Part shown: one piece after another, positions 19,748 through 28,245 of the stretch
How the letters are laid out: every line of letters begins with the position of its first letter
Numbering within the stretch: the stretch's first letter is position 1
Source of the DNA: Phycisphaeraceae bacterium
Lineage (GTDB): Bacteria > Planctomycetota > Phycisphaerae > Phycisphaerales > UBA1924
Assembly: GCA_019636555.1 (NCBI GenBank)
Contig: JAHBXH010000001.1
Coordinates: forward strand, 2,266,928-2,330,927
DNA length: 64,000 nucleotides
Direction: 5' to 3'
Notes under the pieces: generated by a model
Databases searched by the model: none
The model's input: only the letters and a program-made list of their open reading frames with translations
What the model was told of the DNA's origin: nothing
Translations under genes and position numbers: made by a program

Positions 19748-20701
19748 TCAGCCTGTCGGAATGCCGAAGGCGTAAGCCCACCACGCGGCGGTCTCGCGGC
19801 AAATCCAGAAAGGGGTTCCAGAACGTGGTTGGCCTTGACGTGCAGGAACCGTGATCATCTCCAGCCCCTCACGATCTGAGAGCATCTTGATCCGAGGCAG
19901 GTGATAGAAGTCGCTGACGGCTAGCAGAGAGGTCCACCCACGTTCCGCGGCGAGAGCTTGCACGTTTTTTAGCGAGGCTCGAGTGTTCAGCCCAGACTCA
20001 TCAAGCACGCACGCGCTCGAGGGCACGCCTTCCGTAATTGCAAGGGCTCTCATCGCCTGCGGCTCTGAAGTTGCACCCTCACCGGGGCCCCCGGAGAAGA
20101 CGATCGCGTGCACAAGTCTCTGTTTATATAAGTGGCACGCCGTGCGAACCCGATCGGCGACAACGTCTGAAACGCGTCCGTCGGCATAGACCTTTGCGCC
20201 GAACACAACAGCGGCATCAGCAGGACGCCGGTAGTCCGTCAGGCCGAATGTCCACATCAGAGTCGCCGGAAAAAGTGCGAAACAAGCCAGAGCGAGCGGA
20301 GCGACCCACCGAGCGGAACCAGCCCAAGGCCGGGAGCGCTGCGACGCGCCGATCATCACGATGACCGCGAAAACGATCGCGGAAAGCGGGATGGGTCCGA
20401 AACTTGCAAAGTTGCCGCGGAATGCAAGGGCGAAGAAGCGCGCGGTGTCGATCAATGAAATCAGGCCGACCGCACCGATGACGAGGGGGACGAGAAAGCC
20501 CCATCGCGGCGGCACTCGCTCGATTCCGATTGCAACGAGTGTGCCGCCCCCGGCGACGAACAGAAAATACTTGAGCGGACCGAGCGGCCTCAAATCCAGA
20601 ATCCAAAGAGATGGATCCCACCCGAAAAGCGACGCGGGCAGGCTGGCGAGCAGCACCAACCCGATCGTCAATCCAAAGGCTCTGGCCACGGGTCGAATCA
20701 T
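19748..20701 (-). CDS. ElyC/SanA/YdcF (DUF218) family membrane protein
   Basis: A 317-residue protein with about four hydrophobic spans in its first 165 residues (FGLTIGLVLLASLPASLFG, YFLFVAGGGTLVAIGI, FLVPLVIGAVGLISLI, WVAPLALACFALFPATLMW). A DUF218 domain follows: ADAAVVFGAKVYADGRVSDV, HAIVFSGGPGEGATSEPQAM, LNTRASLKNVQAL and AVSDFYHLPRIKML. E. coli relatives ElyC and SanA affect envelope integrity and peptidoglycan precursors. ATG 20701 is preceded by GGGAGCAACC and preferred over a GTG five codons upstream. It is divergent from nuoA across a 45-base gap. Confidence 0.85.
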   Translation of the reverse strand: MIRPVARAFGLTIGLVLLASLPASLFGWDPSLWILDLRPLGPLKYFLFVAGGGTLVAIGIERVPPRWGFLVPLVIGAVGLISLIDTARFFALAFRGNFASFGPIPLSAIVFAVIVMIGASQRSRPWAGSARWVAPLALACFALFPATLMWTFGLTDYRRPADAAVVFGAKVYADGRVSDVVADRVRTACHLYKQRLVHAIVFSGGPGEGATSEPQAMRALAITEGVPSSACVLDESGLNTRASLKNVQALAAERGWTSLLAVSDFYHLPRIKMLSDREGLEMITVPARQGQPRSGTPFWICRETAAWWAYAFGIPTG

Positions 20702-20746
20702 GGTTGCTCCCGGCACGCTCTGGTCGGACCCGATATTATCGAATCA

Positions 20747-21157
20747 ATGACTGCGCCTTCGACACTCCACCTTGCGACGACAGACCTTTCGAGCTATCTC
20801 CCGATCCTGCTCATCATTCTGATGGCGGTTTCGTTCGGCGCGATCAACGTGATCGGTTCGCTGGTTCTTGGACCACGGCGCGAAGGGCGCGTGAAAGCGC
20901 AGTCGTACGAGTCGGGCATGAACCCCGTCGGCACAGCCCGCAAGCGTTTTAACGTGCGGTTTTATCTGATCGCGATGGTTTTCCTGGTCTTCGACGTCGA
21001 GATCGTCTTCCTCTACCCGTGGGCGACGACTTTTCCGAATATTGCGCCGATGTCGAACGAGGGACTGATCTGGCTCGGAAGAATCTTTTTCTTTCTGCTG
21101 ACCACGGTCGTGGCATACATCTATGGCTATCGCAAGGGCGTTTTCCGCTTTGATTGA
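20747..21157 (+). CDS. nuoA: NADH-quinone oxidoreductase subunit A
   Basis: A 136-residue subunit A of respiratory complex I, a three-helix inner-membrane protein. Seen: helix 1 around LPILLIILMAVSFGAINVIG, the conserved loop SYESGMNPVGTARKRFNVRF, helix 2 YLIAMVFLVFDVEIVFLYPW with its acidic residues, and helix 3 FFFLLTTVVAYIYGYRKG. All family hallmarks are present. No other nuo gene follows; the next gene on the strand, 238 bases later, is a cyclic-di-GMP protein. The gene is therefore separated from the rest of the complex or is an additional copy. Confidence 0.93.
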   Translation: MTAPSTLHLATTDLSSYLPILLIILMAVSFGAINVIGSLVLGPRREGRVKAQSYESGMNPVGTARKRFNVRFYLIAMVFLVFDVEIVFLYPWATTFPNIAPMSNEGLIWLGRIFFFLLTTVVAYIYGYRKGVFRFD

Positions 21158-21395
21158 GGCGGAAAAAGCGAACCTTCTCCCAGTCCGGTATTTGGTCATG
21201 GCTCGCGGCGCGAGTCCCAAATCTCTGCGCAAGGGACTGTAACTCGACGGCGCATTCGGGCGCATTCGCGCAATCGTCGCACCCGCCGCTCGCTCTTTTC
21301 CACCTCCGCGAGAACAGGGGAAGATTCTCCGATGAACCCTTTGCAACCCCGCTGGAGGAGAGTCCGCGAGGGCGTGGCACGGAGCAGAGAAAGAT

Positions 21396-23165
21396 ATGAC
21401 GATCGACGTAGAAAGGCTCAAAGCCCAACTCGACGCGACCGTGCTCGCCGGCAGCGTCAGCGCGGCGTTTCAGCCGATCGTGGACCTCAAGTCCGCACAG
21501 ATCGCCGGTTTCGAGACCCTCACGAGACTTTCCGACTCCAGCGAATTCAAATCACCCGCCGAATTGTTCGACGCCGCGGAAAAGGCGGGCGAGCTCTGGA
21601 ACATCGAAGAAGTCACGCGCCGGGTTTCACTCGCAGCGGCATCGCGCTGGCCCACCGGTTCGAAACTCTTCCTGAATACGACTCCGCAGGTGTTCTCGGA
21701 TCCGCGCTTCTGCGCGGAGCTTGTCAAGGCCGTGCGAGCCACGCCCGGCCTGTCACCCACGCGCATCGTGCTGGAGATCACCGAACGATCGGCGCACCAT
21801 CACGACAACTCACTCGATGAACAGGTGCGGATGGTCAAGGCGGCCGGCTTTGAAGTCGCGATCGACGACGTCGGCGCCGGAACCAGCGGGCTGAACCGCA
21901 TGATGGCGCTCCGCCCGCACTGGCTCAAACTCGACCGGGAATTGATCGAGAACATCGCGCACGACCGGGTACGCCAGAATCTGATCCGTTTCTTCCTTCG
22001 CTTCGCGACGCTCAGTGGAGTGCGCCTCATCGCCGAAGGAATCGAACAGGAATCCGAACTCGCCACGCTCATGGAGCTCGGCGTCGTCTACGGCCAGGGC
22101 TACTTTCTCGCTCGCCCCGGTTCTCGCGATCAGCAACTGCGCCAGGAGGTGCGTGATTTCATCCGAGCGCACCGCATCGGCGGCATCTCGGGTTCGCACC
22201 GTGACCCGCGCATCACCAACGTCGGCCGCTACGCGCGTGCCGCGACGGTCGTCGATGGCAAGTGCAGGGTGATCGATGTGGCGTCGGACATCATGCGCAA
22301 TCCGGCGATCTCGGGAGTGCTGGTAACCGAGGCGGGCAGGCCGGCGGGCTGGTGCGAACGCGAAGCGCTGCTCCGCCATGCCGCCGACGACCTGTTCGGC
22401 CAGAGAATGGAGTTCATCGTTCGCCCCGGCGTGGTCTGCGCCGCGCCCGATACGTCCATCCCGGACGCGCTCGAACTGGCTTCCGGGCGCGAGGAGCGCT
22501 GCGTGGGCCTGCCGCTCATCGTCGCTGACGACAACGAAATCATCGGGATCCTTTCGATCGGAGATCTGCTGCACGCCGCGGCGGACCTGTCGAGAGAAAC
22601 CAGGCTTCGGATCGCGCCGCTGACCGGCCTTCCCGGTCGGGTGCTCGCCGACGAACACTTGCAGTCGATCTTCAATCGCTCGCCGAGTGGTCTCAACGCA
22701 AGAGCCGTCTCCAAGTCGTACGACGCGGCACTCTTCAACATCCGCGGATTCTCGCGGTATAACGAGGCGATGGGTTACGAACTCGGCGACGAACTTCTCA
22801 AGAGAGTCGCCGAGCAGTTCCGAACGAGCGCGCGCTCCAATCGCCCCGATATCTTCTTTGCACATGTCGGAAACGACCGGTTTCTGGCGACCGCTCCCGA
22901 AGGATCTCTCCGCGCGCCCATCGAACGGTTCCTCATCGAATTCGATGAGCGCGAGTGCACCATCGCCGCAGGTCGCGCGGGTGCTCTCACGCCGAAGTTG
23001 CGTGTCACGCTCGCTCCGGGCGCAAGCCGGTGGGTTTCGAGCCCGCAGTCGCTCTATCGCCTCTTTGATCAAGGGCGATTGAAAGCCGGGCCGGAGCGCT
23101 CGGGAAGCGAGCTCGAAATCGTCGCCGAACAGGTCGAGTCAACCCGCCTTCGGGCCTCGGCCTGA
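21396..23165 (+). CDS. EAL-CBS-GGDEF cyclic-di-GMP protein with degenerate GGDEF
   Basis: A 589-residue cytosolic signalling protein. Residues 1-245 form an EAL phosphodiesterase domain: FQPIVDLKSAQIAGFETLTR, NTTPQVF, IVLEITER, VAIDDVGAG, WLKLDRELI, LIAEGIEQESE and GQGYFLARP. The metal-binding acidic residues appear intact, so c-di-GMP hydrolysis is plausible. Residues about 265-400 look like a CBS pair (VDGKCRVIDVASDIMRNP, DNEIIGILSIGDLLHAAA). Residues about 415-580 form a GGDEF-like domain with HVGNDRFLA in place of GGDEF, so it is probably not a cyclase and may bind nucleotide or regulate. The ribosome site is a weak AGAGAAAGAT. Confidence 0.85.
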   Translation: MTIDVERLKAQLDATVLAGSVSAAFQPIVDLKSAQIAGFETLTRLSDSSEFKSPAELFDAAEKAGELWNIEEVTRRVSLAAASRWPTGSKLFLNTTPQVFSDPRFCAELVKAVRATPGLSPTRIVLEITERSAHHHDNSLDEQVRMVKAAGFEVAIDDVGAGTSGLNRMMALRPHWLKLDRELIENIAHDRVRQNLIRFFLRFATLSGVRLIAEGIEQESELATLMELGVVYGQGYFLARPGSRDQQLRQEVRDFIRAHRIGGISGSHRDPRITNVGRYARAATVVDGKCRVIDVASDIMRNPAISGVLVTEAGRPAGWCEREALLRHAADDLFGQRMEFIVRPGVVCAAPDTSIPDALELASGREERCVGLPLIVADDNEIIGILSIGDLLHAAADLSRETRLRIAPLTGLPGRVLADEHLQSIFNRSPSGLNARAVSKSYDAALFNIRGFSRYNEAMGYELGDELLKRVAEQFRTSARSNRPDIFFAHVGNDRFLATAPEGSLRAPIERFLIEFDERECTIAAGRAGALTPKLRVTLAPGASRWVSSPQSLYRLFDQGRLKAGPERSGSELEIVAEQVESTRLRASA

Positions 23166-23210
23166 CGGATTCCTGCAACTCCATCCGGGCGACCGGCGTA
23201 GCCTCTGGGC

Positions 23211-23663
23211 ATGGATCGCGCGGGCACGGTCACGGCGGCACCCATGCAGCACGCACAGTGGAGCCGCAGGCTCCAAGGGCTTGCGCTTGCCTTGCTCTGC
23301 GCAGCCCCGCTTCTGTTCGGCGCCTTTTTGACCCCTGCTCCGCAGGGGCACGGGACCCATGAGGCCCTCGGTCTGCCGCCTTGCGGTTTCCTGCTCGCCT
23401 TCGGCCGACCGTGCATGACTTGCGGCATGACCACGGCGGTGACACTGGCGGCGCACGGGCACTTTTTGCAGTCGTTCCGAACGCAACCTGCCGGAGCGCT
23501 CGCCGCGATTGTGCTAGCATCGGGGGTGTGGTTCGGGCTGCACGCTGCCGCGACCGGGATCAGCCTGAAACCCGGGTTGGATGCCCTCGTGCGGCCCCGA
23601 GTGCTCTGGATCGCGGGCATTGTGCTGCTCGCGGCATGGGCGTACAAGATCGCGGTGTTCTAG
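23211..23663 (+). CDS. DUF2752 membrane protein
   Basis: A 150-residue protein with three likely hydrophobic spans (LALALLCAAPLLFGAFLTP, AALAAIVLASG-type segment near 100, LWIAGIVLLAAWAYKIAVF). Between the first two is the DUF2752 signature LPPCGFLLAFGRPCMTCGMT followed by TAVTLAAHGHFLQSF; the CxxCGMT motif is diagnostic. Its function is unknown to me. It follows the EAL protein by 45 bases and precedes the lipoprotein cluster by 20 bases on the same strand, so all may share a transcript. Confidence 0.85.
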   Translation: MDRAGTVTAAPMQHAQWSRRLQGLALALLCAAPLLFGAFLTPAPQGHGTHEALGLPPCGFLLAFGRPCMTCGMTTAVTLAAHGHFLQSFRTQPAGALAAIVLASGVWFGLHAAATGISLKPGLDALVRPRVLWIAGIVLLAAWAYKIAVF

Positions 23664-23683
23664 CAACAGAAGGGCTTCAGCGG

Positions 23684-24373
23684 ATGTCCGGAGCGCGTCG
23701 GCGACACATGCGAAATCTTCTCGGTGGGTTCACGCTGGCGAGCGCGTTCGCGGTGCTCGGCGGCTGCGCGATTCCCGCGCTCATCGGTGGCATGGCCGAG
23801 TCGTACAAGAAATCTTCTACGCACGAAGTCAAGCCGGAAACCAATGTTCTTGAAGGCAAGTCGTTTGCAGTGCTGGTCACCGCCGACCGCTCGATCGAAG
23901 AGACGGCACCGGGATTGAGCGCGACGCTCGTCTCACGCATTACTCAGGCGCTGGCGAACCCGGCCAACGACGCGGGCACGACCGGCGTCGTTCCGCCGTC
24001 GATGGTGATTCAGTACATGTACGACCACCCGGGGTGGCGGGCCAAATCGATGGAAGACCTTGCCAAGGAGCTCGGTGGCGTTCAGCGTCTGGTCTTTGTC
24101 GAAGTATCCGAGTTTCGCACGAGCGAACCCGGAAACAAGTATCTGTACGACGGTGTTGCCGCGGGCTCGGTCGCCGTCGTCGAGGCCGACTCGAATCTCG
24201 CGGACTACTACACCTTTGAGCGGACAATCCTCGTCAAGTATCCGGACCAGCAAGGACACCGAACCGAAGAGATTCCGGTCGCGGCGGTGCGGACGGAATT
24301 GATGCGCCGGTTTGTGGACCGGGTGGTGTGGCCCTTCATCACGCACCAGGAACCGTACTACCCGAAGTACTAA
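23684..24373 (+). CDS. Putative outer-envelope lipoprotein
   Basis: A 229-residue protein with a lipoprotein signal: basic start (MSGARRRHMRN), hydrophobic LLGGFTLASAFAVLGGC with the lipid-anchor Cys near residue 28. The mature part contains FAVLVTADRSIEETAPGLSA, VVPPSMVIQYMYDHPGW, LGGVQRLVFVEVSEFRTSEP and a C-terminal VVWPFITHQEPYYPKY. No catalytic motif is evident. ATG 23684 has AAGGG nine bases upstream; ATG 23708 is an alternative. It is four bases from the next gene, a lipoprotein of similar layout, so the two probably act together; what they do is not evident. Confidence 0.65.
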   Translation: MSGARRRHMRNLLGGFTLASAFAVLGGCAIPALIGGMAESYKKSSTHEVKPETNVLEGKSFAVLVTADRSIEETAPGLSATLVSRITQALANPANDAGTTGVVPPSMVIQYMYDHPGWRAKSMEDLAKELGGVQRLVFVEVSEFRTSEPGNKYLYDGVAAGSVAVVEADSNLADYYTFERTILVKYPDQQGHRTEEIPVAAVRTELMRRFVDRVVWPFITHQEPYYPKY

Positions 24374-24377
24374 TCGA

Positions 24378-25043
24378 ATGCCAATGTCTTTTTCAATTGT
24401 GATTCGGAACGCGGCTCGCTTTGCGGCCTGTGTGCTGCTGATCTCGAGCGCGGGTTGCAATATCGTCGGGCCCGCCTACTACTTCATCCACGGACCCGAG
24501 AAAACGCCCGCGGCGTTCACGCTCGACCCCAAACGCTCAACGGTCGTTTTCGTCGATGACCAGAACAGCATTCTGCCTCGCCGTTCGCTGCGGATGGAGA
24601 TCGCCGCCGCGGCAACCCAGACGATCCAGACGGAAAAACTGGTGGAAGACATGATCGACAGCCGCGGCGCCATCGTCGCGGCGACGCGCGATCGCGACAG
24701 CGAACCGATGAGCGTCGTCGCCGTCGGGCGCGCCGTGAAGGCCCAAGTCGTCATCTATGTCACGATCGATGCGTTTTCGCTCTCGTCGGGCGGCGTCGCC
24801 TACGCCCCGACAGCACGCGTCCGTGTCAAGGTGATGGACGCAGAGAACGATCACCGGCTCTGGCCCGACCCGAATCTGACGGAAGGCGCTCCTCTCAACA
24901 TCAACATGCACGAAAAGCCCGGGGCGCGCCCTCAGAGCGCTGCGCAGGTGGCTCAGGCGGAGAACGAACTCGCCCGCGAGACGGGCGTCGCCGTGGGCGA
25001 GCTTTTCTTCGAGCACGAGTCGAAGCGTCCCAACCGAAAGTGA
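24378..25043 (+). CDS. Putative envelope lipoprotein, second of pair
   Basis: A 221-residue protein with the signal FAACVLLISSAGC (anchor Cys near residue 27). The mature part has STVVFVDDQNSILPRRSLRM, helical TQTIQTEKLVEDMIDSRGA, then AVKAQVVIYVTIDAFSLSSG, ARVRVKVMDAENDHRLWP and a helical C-terminus. Its plan (strand, helix, VIYV-type strand, beta pair) resembles the preceding lipoprotein. I cannot name the family. The stop overlaps the start of the next gene (TGATG), indicating one operon. Confidence 0.62.
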   Translation: MPMSFSIVIRNAARFAACVLLISSAGCNIVGPAYYFIHGPEKTPAAFTLDPKRSTVVFVDDQNSILPRRSLRMEIAAAATQTIQTEKLVEDMIDSRGAIVAATRDRDSEPMSVVAVGRAVKAQVVIYVTIDAFSLSSGGVAYAPTARVRVKVMDAENDHRLWPDPNLTEGAPLNINMHEKPGARPQSAAQVAQAENELARETGVAVGELFFEHESKRPNRK

Positions 25044-25975
25044 TGGACTCCGGCGAGATTCACATCGTGAGCGCGTGGGGAGAGGTCGGATTGCTTCGCG
25101 GCGCGACCGACGCCGCGATACTCGCGTGCGTGGAACGGATTCGCACGCGGAGCAACGGTGCGGATCGAGTCCTGTTGATCGCCGGCGAACACGGTGAGCG
25201 CCGTGCCGCGGCTCTCGGGCTTCGAACTCCGCTGGTCGCGCCACCCTCCTGCCTTCGGAACCGGAATATCCGCGACGGGCTTCGCCGCGTGCTGTCTCGC
25301 ATGCAACGCCCAGAGCGGCTGGTGTGCTGGGACGATGCGCTTTTCCCAAGGCTGAAGAACTCAACCGTGTCGATCTGGGGTGCCGCGCTCGAAATCGTCG
25401 ACGGCAGGAAATTTGATATTCCCGTCCGGCGCGTGCCCGCGTCAACCCGCGAATCGATCCGCTCCGCACTCGGTATCGGCGACTCCGAACACGCCTTGAT
25501 TCTCGCGTCTGATCCACCCGATTCTCTGAGTGCGCACGATTTCGTTCGAGCCAGCGCGCTGGTCGGGCTGGTCGGGCGAAAGGTTGTCGCGATCGTGCCG
25601 CGGCAGACTCAGGAAATGGAGCGTGCCAAGGCAACGCTTCGATCGACGGGCGTCGCGGTGCGACTGGTCACCTGCGAGGCGCCGATCTGGACGCTTCTGC
25701 CCTGCGCCGATGCCGTTGTCTTGAATGTGCGCGAAGGCTCCGCGCCGCGGCACGTGCCGCTCCACTCGCAGCGATGGATGGCGGAGACCTGTGCGCTGCT
25801 GGGAATCCCGGTTGTGTGGGACGAGGGAGCCGGGTCGGCGCGGCTCGAGCGATTTATCCTGCGCCCGCGCTCGAGGCTCGCCGTGCATGTTGCCCGAGCG
25901 ATCAACGAGCATTTCCTCTCTTCCGGCGAGCGGCTCGCCGAGCCGTCCGATCAGCGCGACGAGGTCTTGGCGTGA
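25043..25975 (+). CDS. Hypothetical protein with GT-B glycosyltransferase-like features
   Basis: A 310-residue protein without a firm family call. Two Rossmann-like halves can be guessed: IHIVSAWGEVGLLRGATDAA with DRVLLIAGEHGERRAAALG, and HALILASDPPDSLSAHDFV with RKVVAIVPRQTQEMERAKA. Near the end PCADAVVLNVREGSAPRHVP and LLGIPVVWDEGAGSARL resemble the donor-binding half of GT-B glycosyltransferases (order, spacing and G-rich loop), but no conserved E-x7-E is clear. No signal peptide. It starts at ATG 25043, overlapping the previous stop, and its end overlaps the phosphatase start by four bases. Confidence 0.5.
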   Translation: MDSGEIHIVSAWGEVGLLRGATDAAILACVERIRTRSNGADRVLLIAGEHGERRAAALGLRTPLVAPPSCLRNRNIRDGLRRVLSRMQRPERLVCWDDALFPRLKNSTVSIWGAALEIVDGRKFDIPVRRVPASTRESIRSALGIGDSEHALILASDPPDSLSAHDFVRASALVGLVGRKVVAIVPRQTQEMERAKATLRSTGVAVRLVTCEAPIWTLLPCADAVVLNVREGSAPRHVPLHSQRWMAETCALLGIPVVWDEGAGSARLERFILRPRSRLAVHVARAINEHFLSSGERLAEPSDQRDEVLA

Positions 25976-26490
25976 ATCACCCCGAACACCGAGCCGATGA
26001 TGCAAAAACCGGCGTTCTTTTCGTTTGCCTCGGGAATATCTGCCGCAGCCCGCTCGCCAAGGGATTGTTCCAGCAACTGGTGCGAGAGCGGAATCTCACG
26101 CACCGCTTCGACATCGACTCGTGCGGCACGGGCGGCTGGCACGCGGGCAACGGAGCCGATCCGCGCACGGTGCAGATCGCCGCGTTTCACGGGCTGGAGT
26201 TCGAGCACTCGGCGCGCAAGCTCGATCCCCGACGCGATTTCGATCGCTTCCATTACTTGCTCGCGATGGACCTCGACAACAAGGCGGGATTGATTCACGC
26301 CGGCGCTCCGGCGCACAAGGTCCACTTGATGCGATCGTTCGATCCGGCGCTCAAGGGCGAACCCGAGCACCGGCTCGTCGTCCCCGACCCGTACTACGGC
26401 GGAAGCGAGGGCTTCGAGAAGATGTACGTGATGCTCAAGGCGGCGTGCGAGGGATTACTCGAACACACTCAATCGAAGCGAACAAAGTAG
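25972..26490 (+). CDS. Low-molecular-weight protein-tyrosine phosphatase
   Basis: A 172-residue LMW-PTP. Near the N-terminus is the P-loop VLFVCLGNICRSPLAKG (C-x5-R-S), and the general-acid loop is VVPDPYYGGSEGFEKMY near residue 140. DSCGTGGWHAGNGADPRTV and FEHSARKLDPRRDFDRFHYL are typical. Such enzymes (Wzb, Etp, Ptp) dephosphorylate tyrosine kinases controlling polysaccharide export, but many act on other targets. The start is GTG 25972, overlapping the previous stop by four bases (GTGA). The operon context of lipoproteins and a GT-like protein fits an envelope or polysaccharide role by inference. Confidence 0.88.
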   Translation: MNHPEHRADDAKTGVLFVCLGNICRSPLAKGLFQQLVRERNLTHRFDIDSCGTGGWHAGNGADPRTVQIAAFHGLEFEHSARKLDPRRDFDRFHYLLAMDLDNKAGLIHAGAPAHKVHLMRSFDPALKGEPEHRLVVPDPYYGGSEGFEKMYVMLKAACEGLLEHTQSKRTK

Positions 26491-26507
26491 AAAAAAGCTC
26501 ATTTCGC

Positions 26508-26837
26508 TCAGGCGTTCGTGACCGACCGGGATCGGCCCGAGCGCCAAAGGAGTACCGCACCAGCGAAAAGCGCGGCCGCCGTCACGCCGTGCACTGCAGC
26601 GTACGAAAACATCACGGTCGCGTGCACCTTCGATCGCTTCTCGACATTCTGTTCGAGCGCTTTCTCACCTGCCTCGGTGATTTCGTTCCGGCTCTTCAGA
26701 GGTTCGGTGACCGCGCGGAAAGCCGCCATGTCCGACCGCGAGGCATCGAGCCCGCCCGAGATGCACCAGACCATGCCCAGCACGTGAACCAGACCGAAGA
26801 TCGCGAGACACACTGCGATGACCTTGGAACCGCTCAT
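26508..26837 (-). CDS. Small two-helix membrane protein downstream of sucB
   Basis: A 109-residue protein, family not recognised. Two hydrophobic spans, VIAVCLAIFGLVHVLGMVWC near the N-terminus and VMFSYAAVHGVTAAALFAG near the C-terminus, flank a charged helical middle (FRAVTEPLKSRNEITEAGEK). It begins 17 bases downstream of the sucB stop, so it may be last in the sucA-sucB transcript. ATG 26837 is the natural start. Nothing suggests a catalytic function. Confidence 0.6.
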   Translation of the reverse strand: MSGSKVIAVCLAIFGLVHVLGMVWCISGGLDASRSDMAAFRAVTEPLKSRNEITEAGEKALEQNVEKRSKVHATVMFSYAAVHGVTAAALFAGAVLLWRSGRSRSVTNA

Positions 26838-26854
26838 CAACAATTCTCGCGCAA

Positions 26855-28198
26855 TCAGATCTCGAGCAGCAGCCGCTGCGGATCCTCGATGTTCTGCTTG
26901 ATCCGCACCAGGAACTGCACGGCCTCGGCGCCGTCGATGATGCGGTGGTCGTAGCTGAGCGCGAGGTACATCATCGGGCGGATCGCGACCTGCCCGCTGC
27001 CGACAGGAAACTCCGCGGGCCGGCTCTTGATGGCGTGCATCCCGAGAATCGCCGATTGCGGCGCGTTGAGGATCGGCGTGCTGAGCAAACTGCCGAAGAC
27101 GCCTCCGTTGGTGATCGTGAACGTGCCGCCCTGCATCTCGTCGAAGCCGAGCTTGCCGTCGCGCCCGCGCACGGCGAGGTCCTTGATCCTCGACTCGATC
27201 TGCGCCATCGACTTGGTCTCGCACTGGCGCAGCACCGGAACGACCAACCCCTTCGGCGTGCTCACCGCGACTGCAATGTCGCATGTCGCGTGCTTCTCGA
27301 TGAGCATCTGCCCGCCTTCTTCGACGATGTAGGCGTTCACCATCGGGAAGGCCTTGAGCGCGCTGACCGTCGCCTTGACGAAAAAGCCCATGAATCCGAG
27401 GCCGATCCCGTGCTTCTTCTCGAAATCTTCCTTGTAGCTCTTGCGCAGGTCCATCACCGCGCCCATATCCACTTCGTTGAAAGTCGTGAGCATCGCCGCG
27501 GCGTGCTGCGCCTGCACCAACCTCTGCGCGATGCGTTGACGGAGCGGCGTCATCTTCTCTCGCGTTGCGCCCGCGCCGGGTGCCGAAGCGGATGAGATAG
27601 CGGGCGCGGCAGGTTTCGACGCCCCCACTGAAATTGATCCCCCCGAGCCGCGCGCCTGCACGAACGCGAGCACATCCTGTTCGCGGATACGACCCGCGCC
27701 TCCGGTGCCGGTCAGCTTCGAGAGATCGACGTTGTGCTCCGCGGCAAGTTTTTTCGCGAGTGGCGTCGCGAACACTTCGTGGCCCGCGCTGCCGTTTGAG
27801 ATCGGAGGCGCGGTGGGCGGAGACGCGGGGACCGAAGGCGCCGCGGGCCTAGCCGCGGGCGCTGGCGCGACCGCAACCGGTGCCGCGGTCTTGGGAGCCG
27901 GCGACTCGGCCTTTGCAGAAGCTTGAGAAGCGGCCGGTGCAGCCTTGCTCGCGCCGCCGGCAGCCCCCGCCTCAATCGAACCGATCACCTGGCCGACATC
28001 GACCGTGTCGCCCTCGTTCGCCGAACGCTTGAGCACGCCCGCCTCGGGCGCGAGGATCGGCATCGTCACCTTGTCGGTCTCGAGATCGAGCAATTCCTCA
28101 TCGCGATTGACGAAGTCGCCGTCTTTTTTGTGCCACTTCGAGATCACGCCGGTGGTGATGGATTCCGCGATGCTCGGGACGGTGATGTTGGTGGGCAT
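26855..28198 (-). CDS. sucB: 2-oxoglutarate dehydrogenase E2, dihydrolipoyllysine succinyltransferase
   Basis: A 447-residue E2 core of the 2-oxoglutarate dehydrogenase complex, which transfers the succinyl group from lipoyllysine to CoA in the TCA cycle. Domains in order: lipoyl domain ([18 protein letters not shown], lipoylated Lys near residue 43), an Ala/Pro-rich linker (80-135), an E3/E1-binding domain ([33 protein letters not shown]), another linker, and the catalytic domain with [16 protein letters not shown] and the active-site [16 protein letters not shown]. Succinyl specificity follows from the adjacent sucA. The 47-base gap to sucA implies one operon. Confidence 0.93.
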   Translation of the reverse strand: MPTNITVPSIAESITTGVISKWHKKDGDFVNRDEELLDLETDKVTMPILAPEAGVLKRSANEGDTVDVGQVIGSIEAGAAGGASKAAPAASQASAKAESPAPKTAAPVAVAPAPAARPAAPSVPASPPTAPPISNGSAGHEVFATPLAKKLAAEHNVDLSKLTGTGGAGRIREQDVLAFVQARGSGGSISVGASKPAAPAISSASAPGAGATREKMTPLRQRIAQRLVQAQHAAAMLTTFNEVDMGAVMDLRKSYKEDFEKKHGIGLGFMGFFVKATVSALKAFPMVNAYIVEEGGQMLIEKHATCDIAVAVSTPKGLVVPVLRQCETKSMAQIESRIKDLAVRGRDGKLGFDEMQGGTFTITNGGVFGSLLSTPILNAPQSAILGMHAIKSRPAEFPVGSGQVAIRPMMYLALSYDHRIIDGAEAVQFLVRIKQNIEDPQRLLLEI

Positions 28199-28245
28199 AG
28201 GTTGAAGGCTGAGTTTGGTTCGGGTCCGTCTTTTCTATCGACCGT

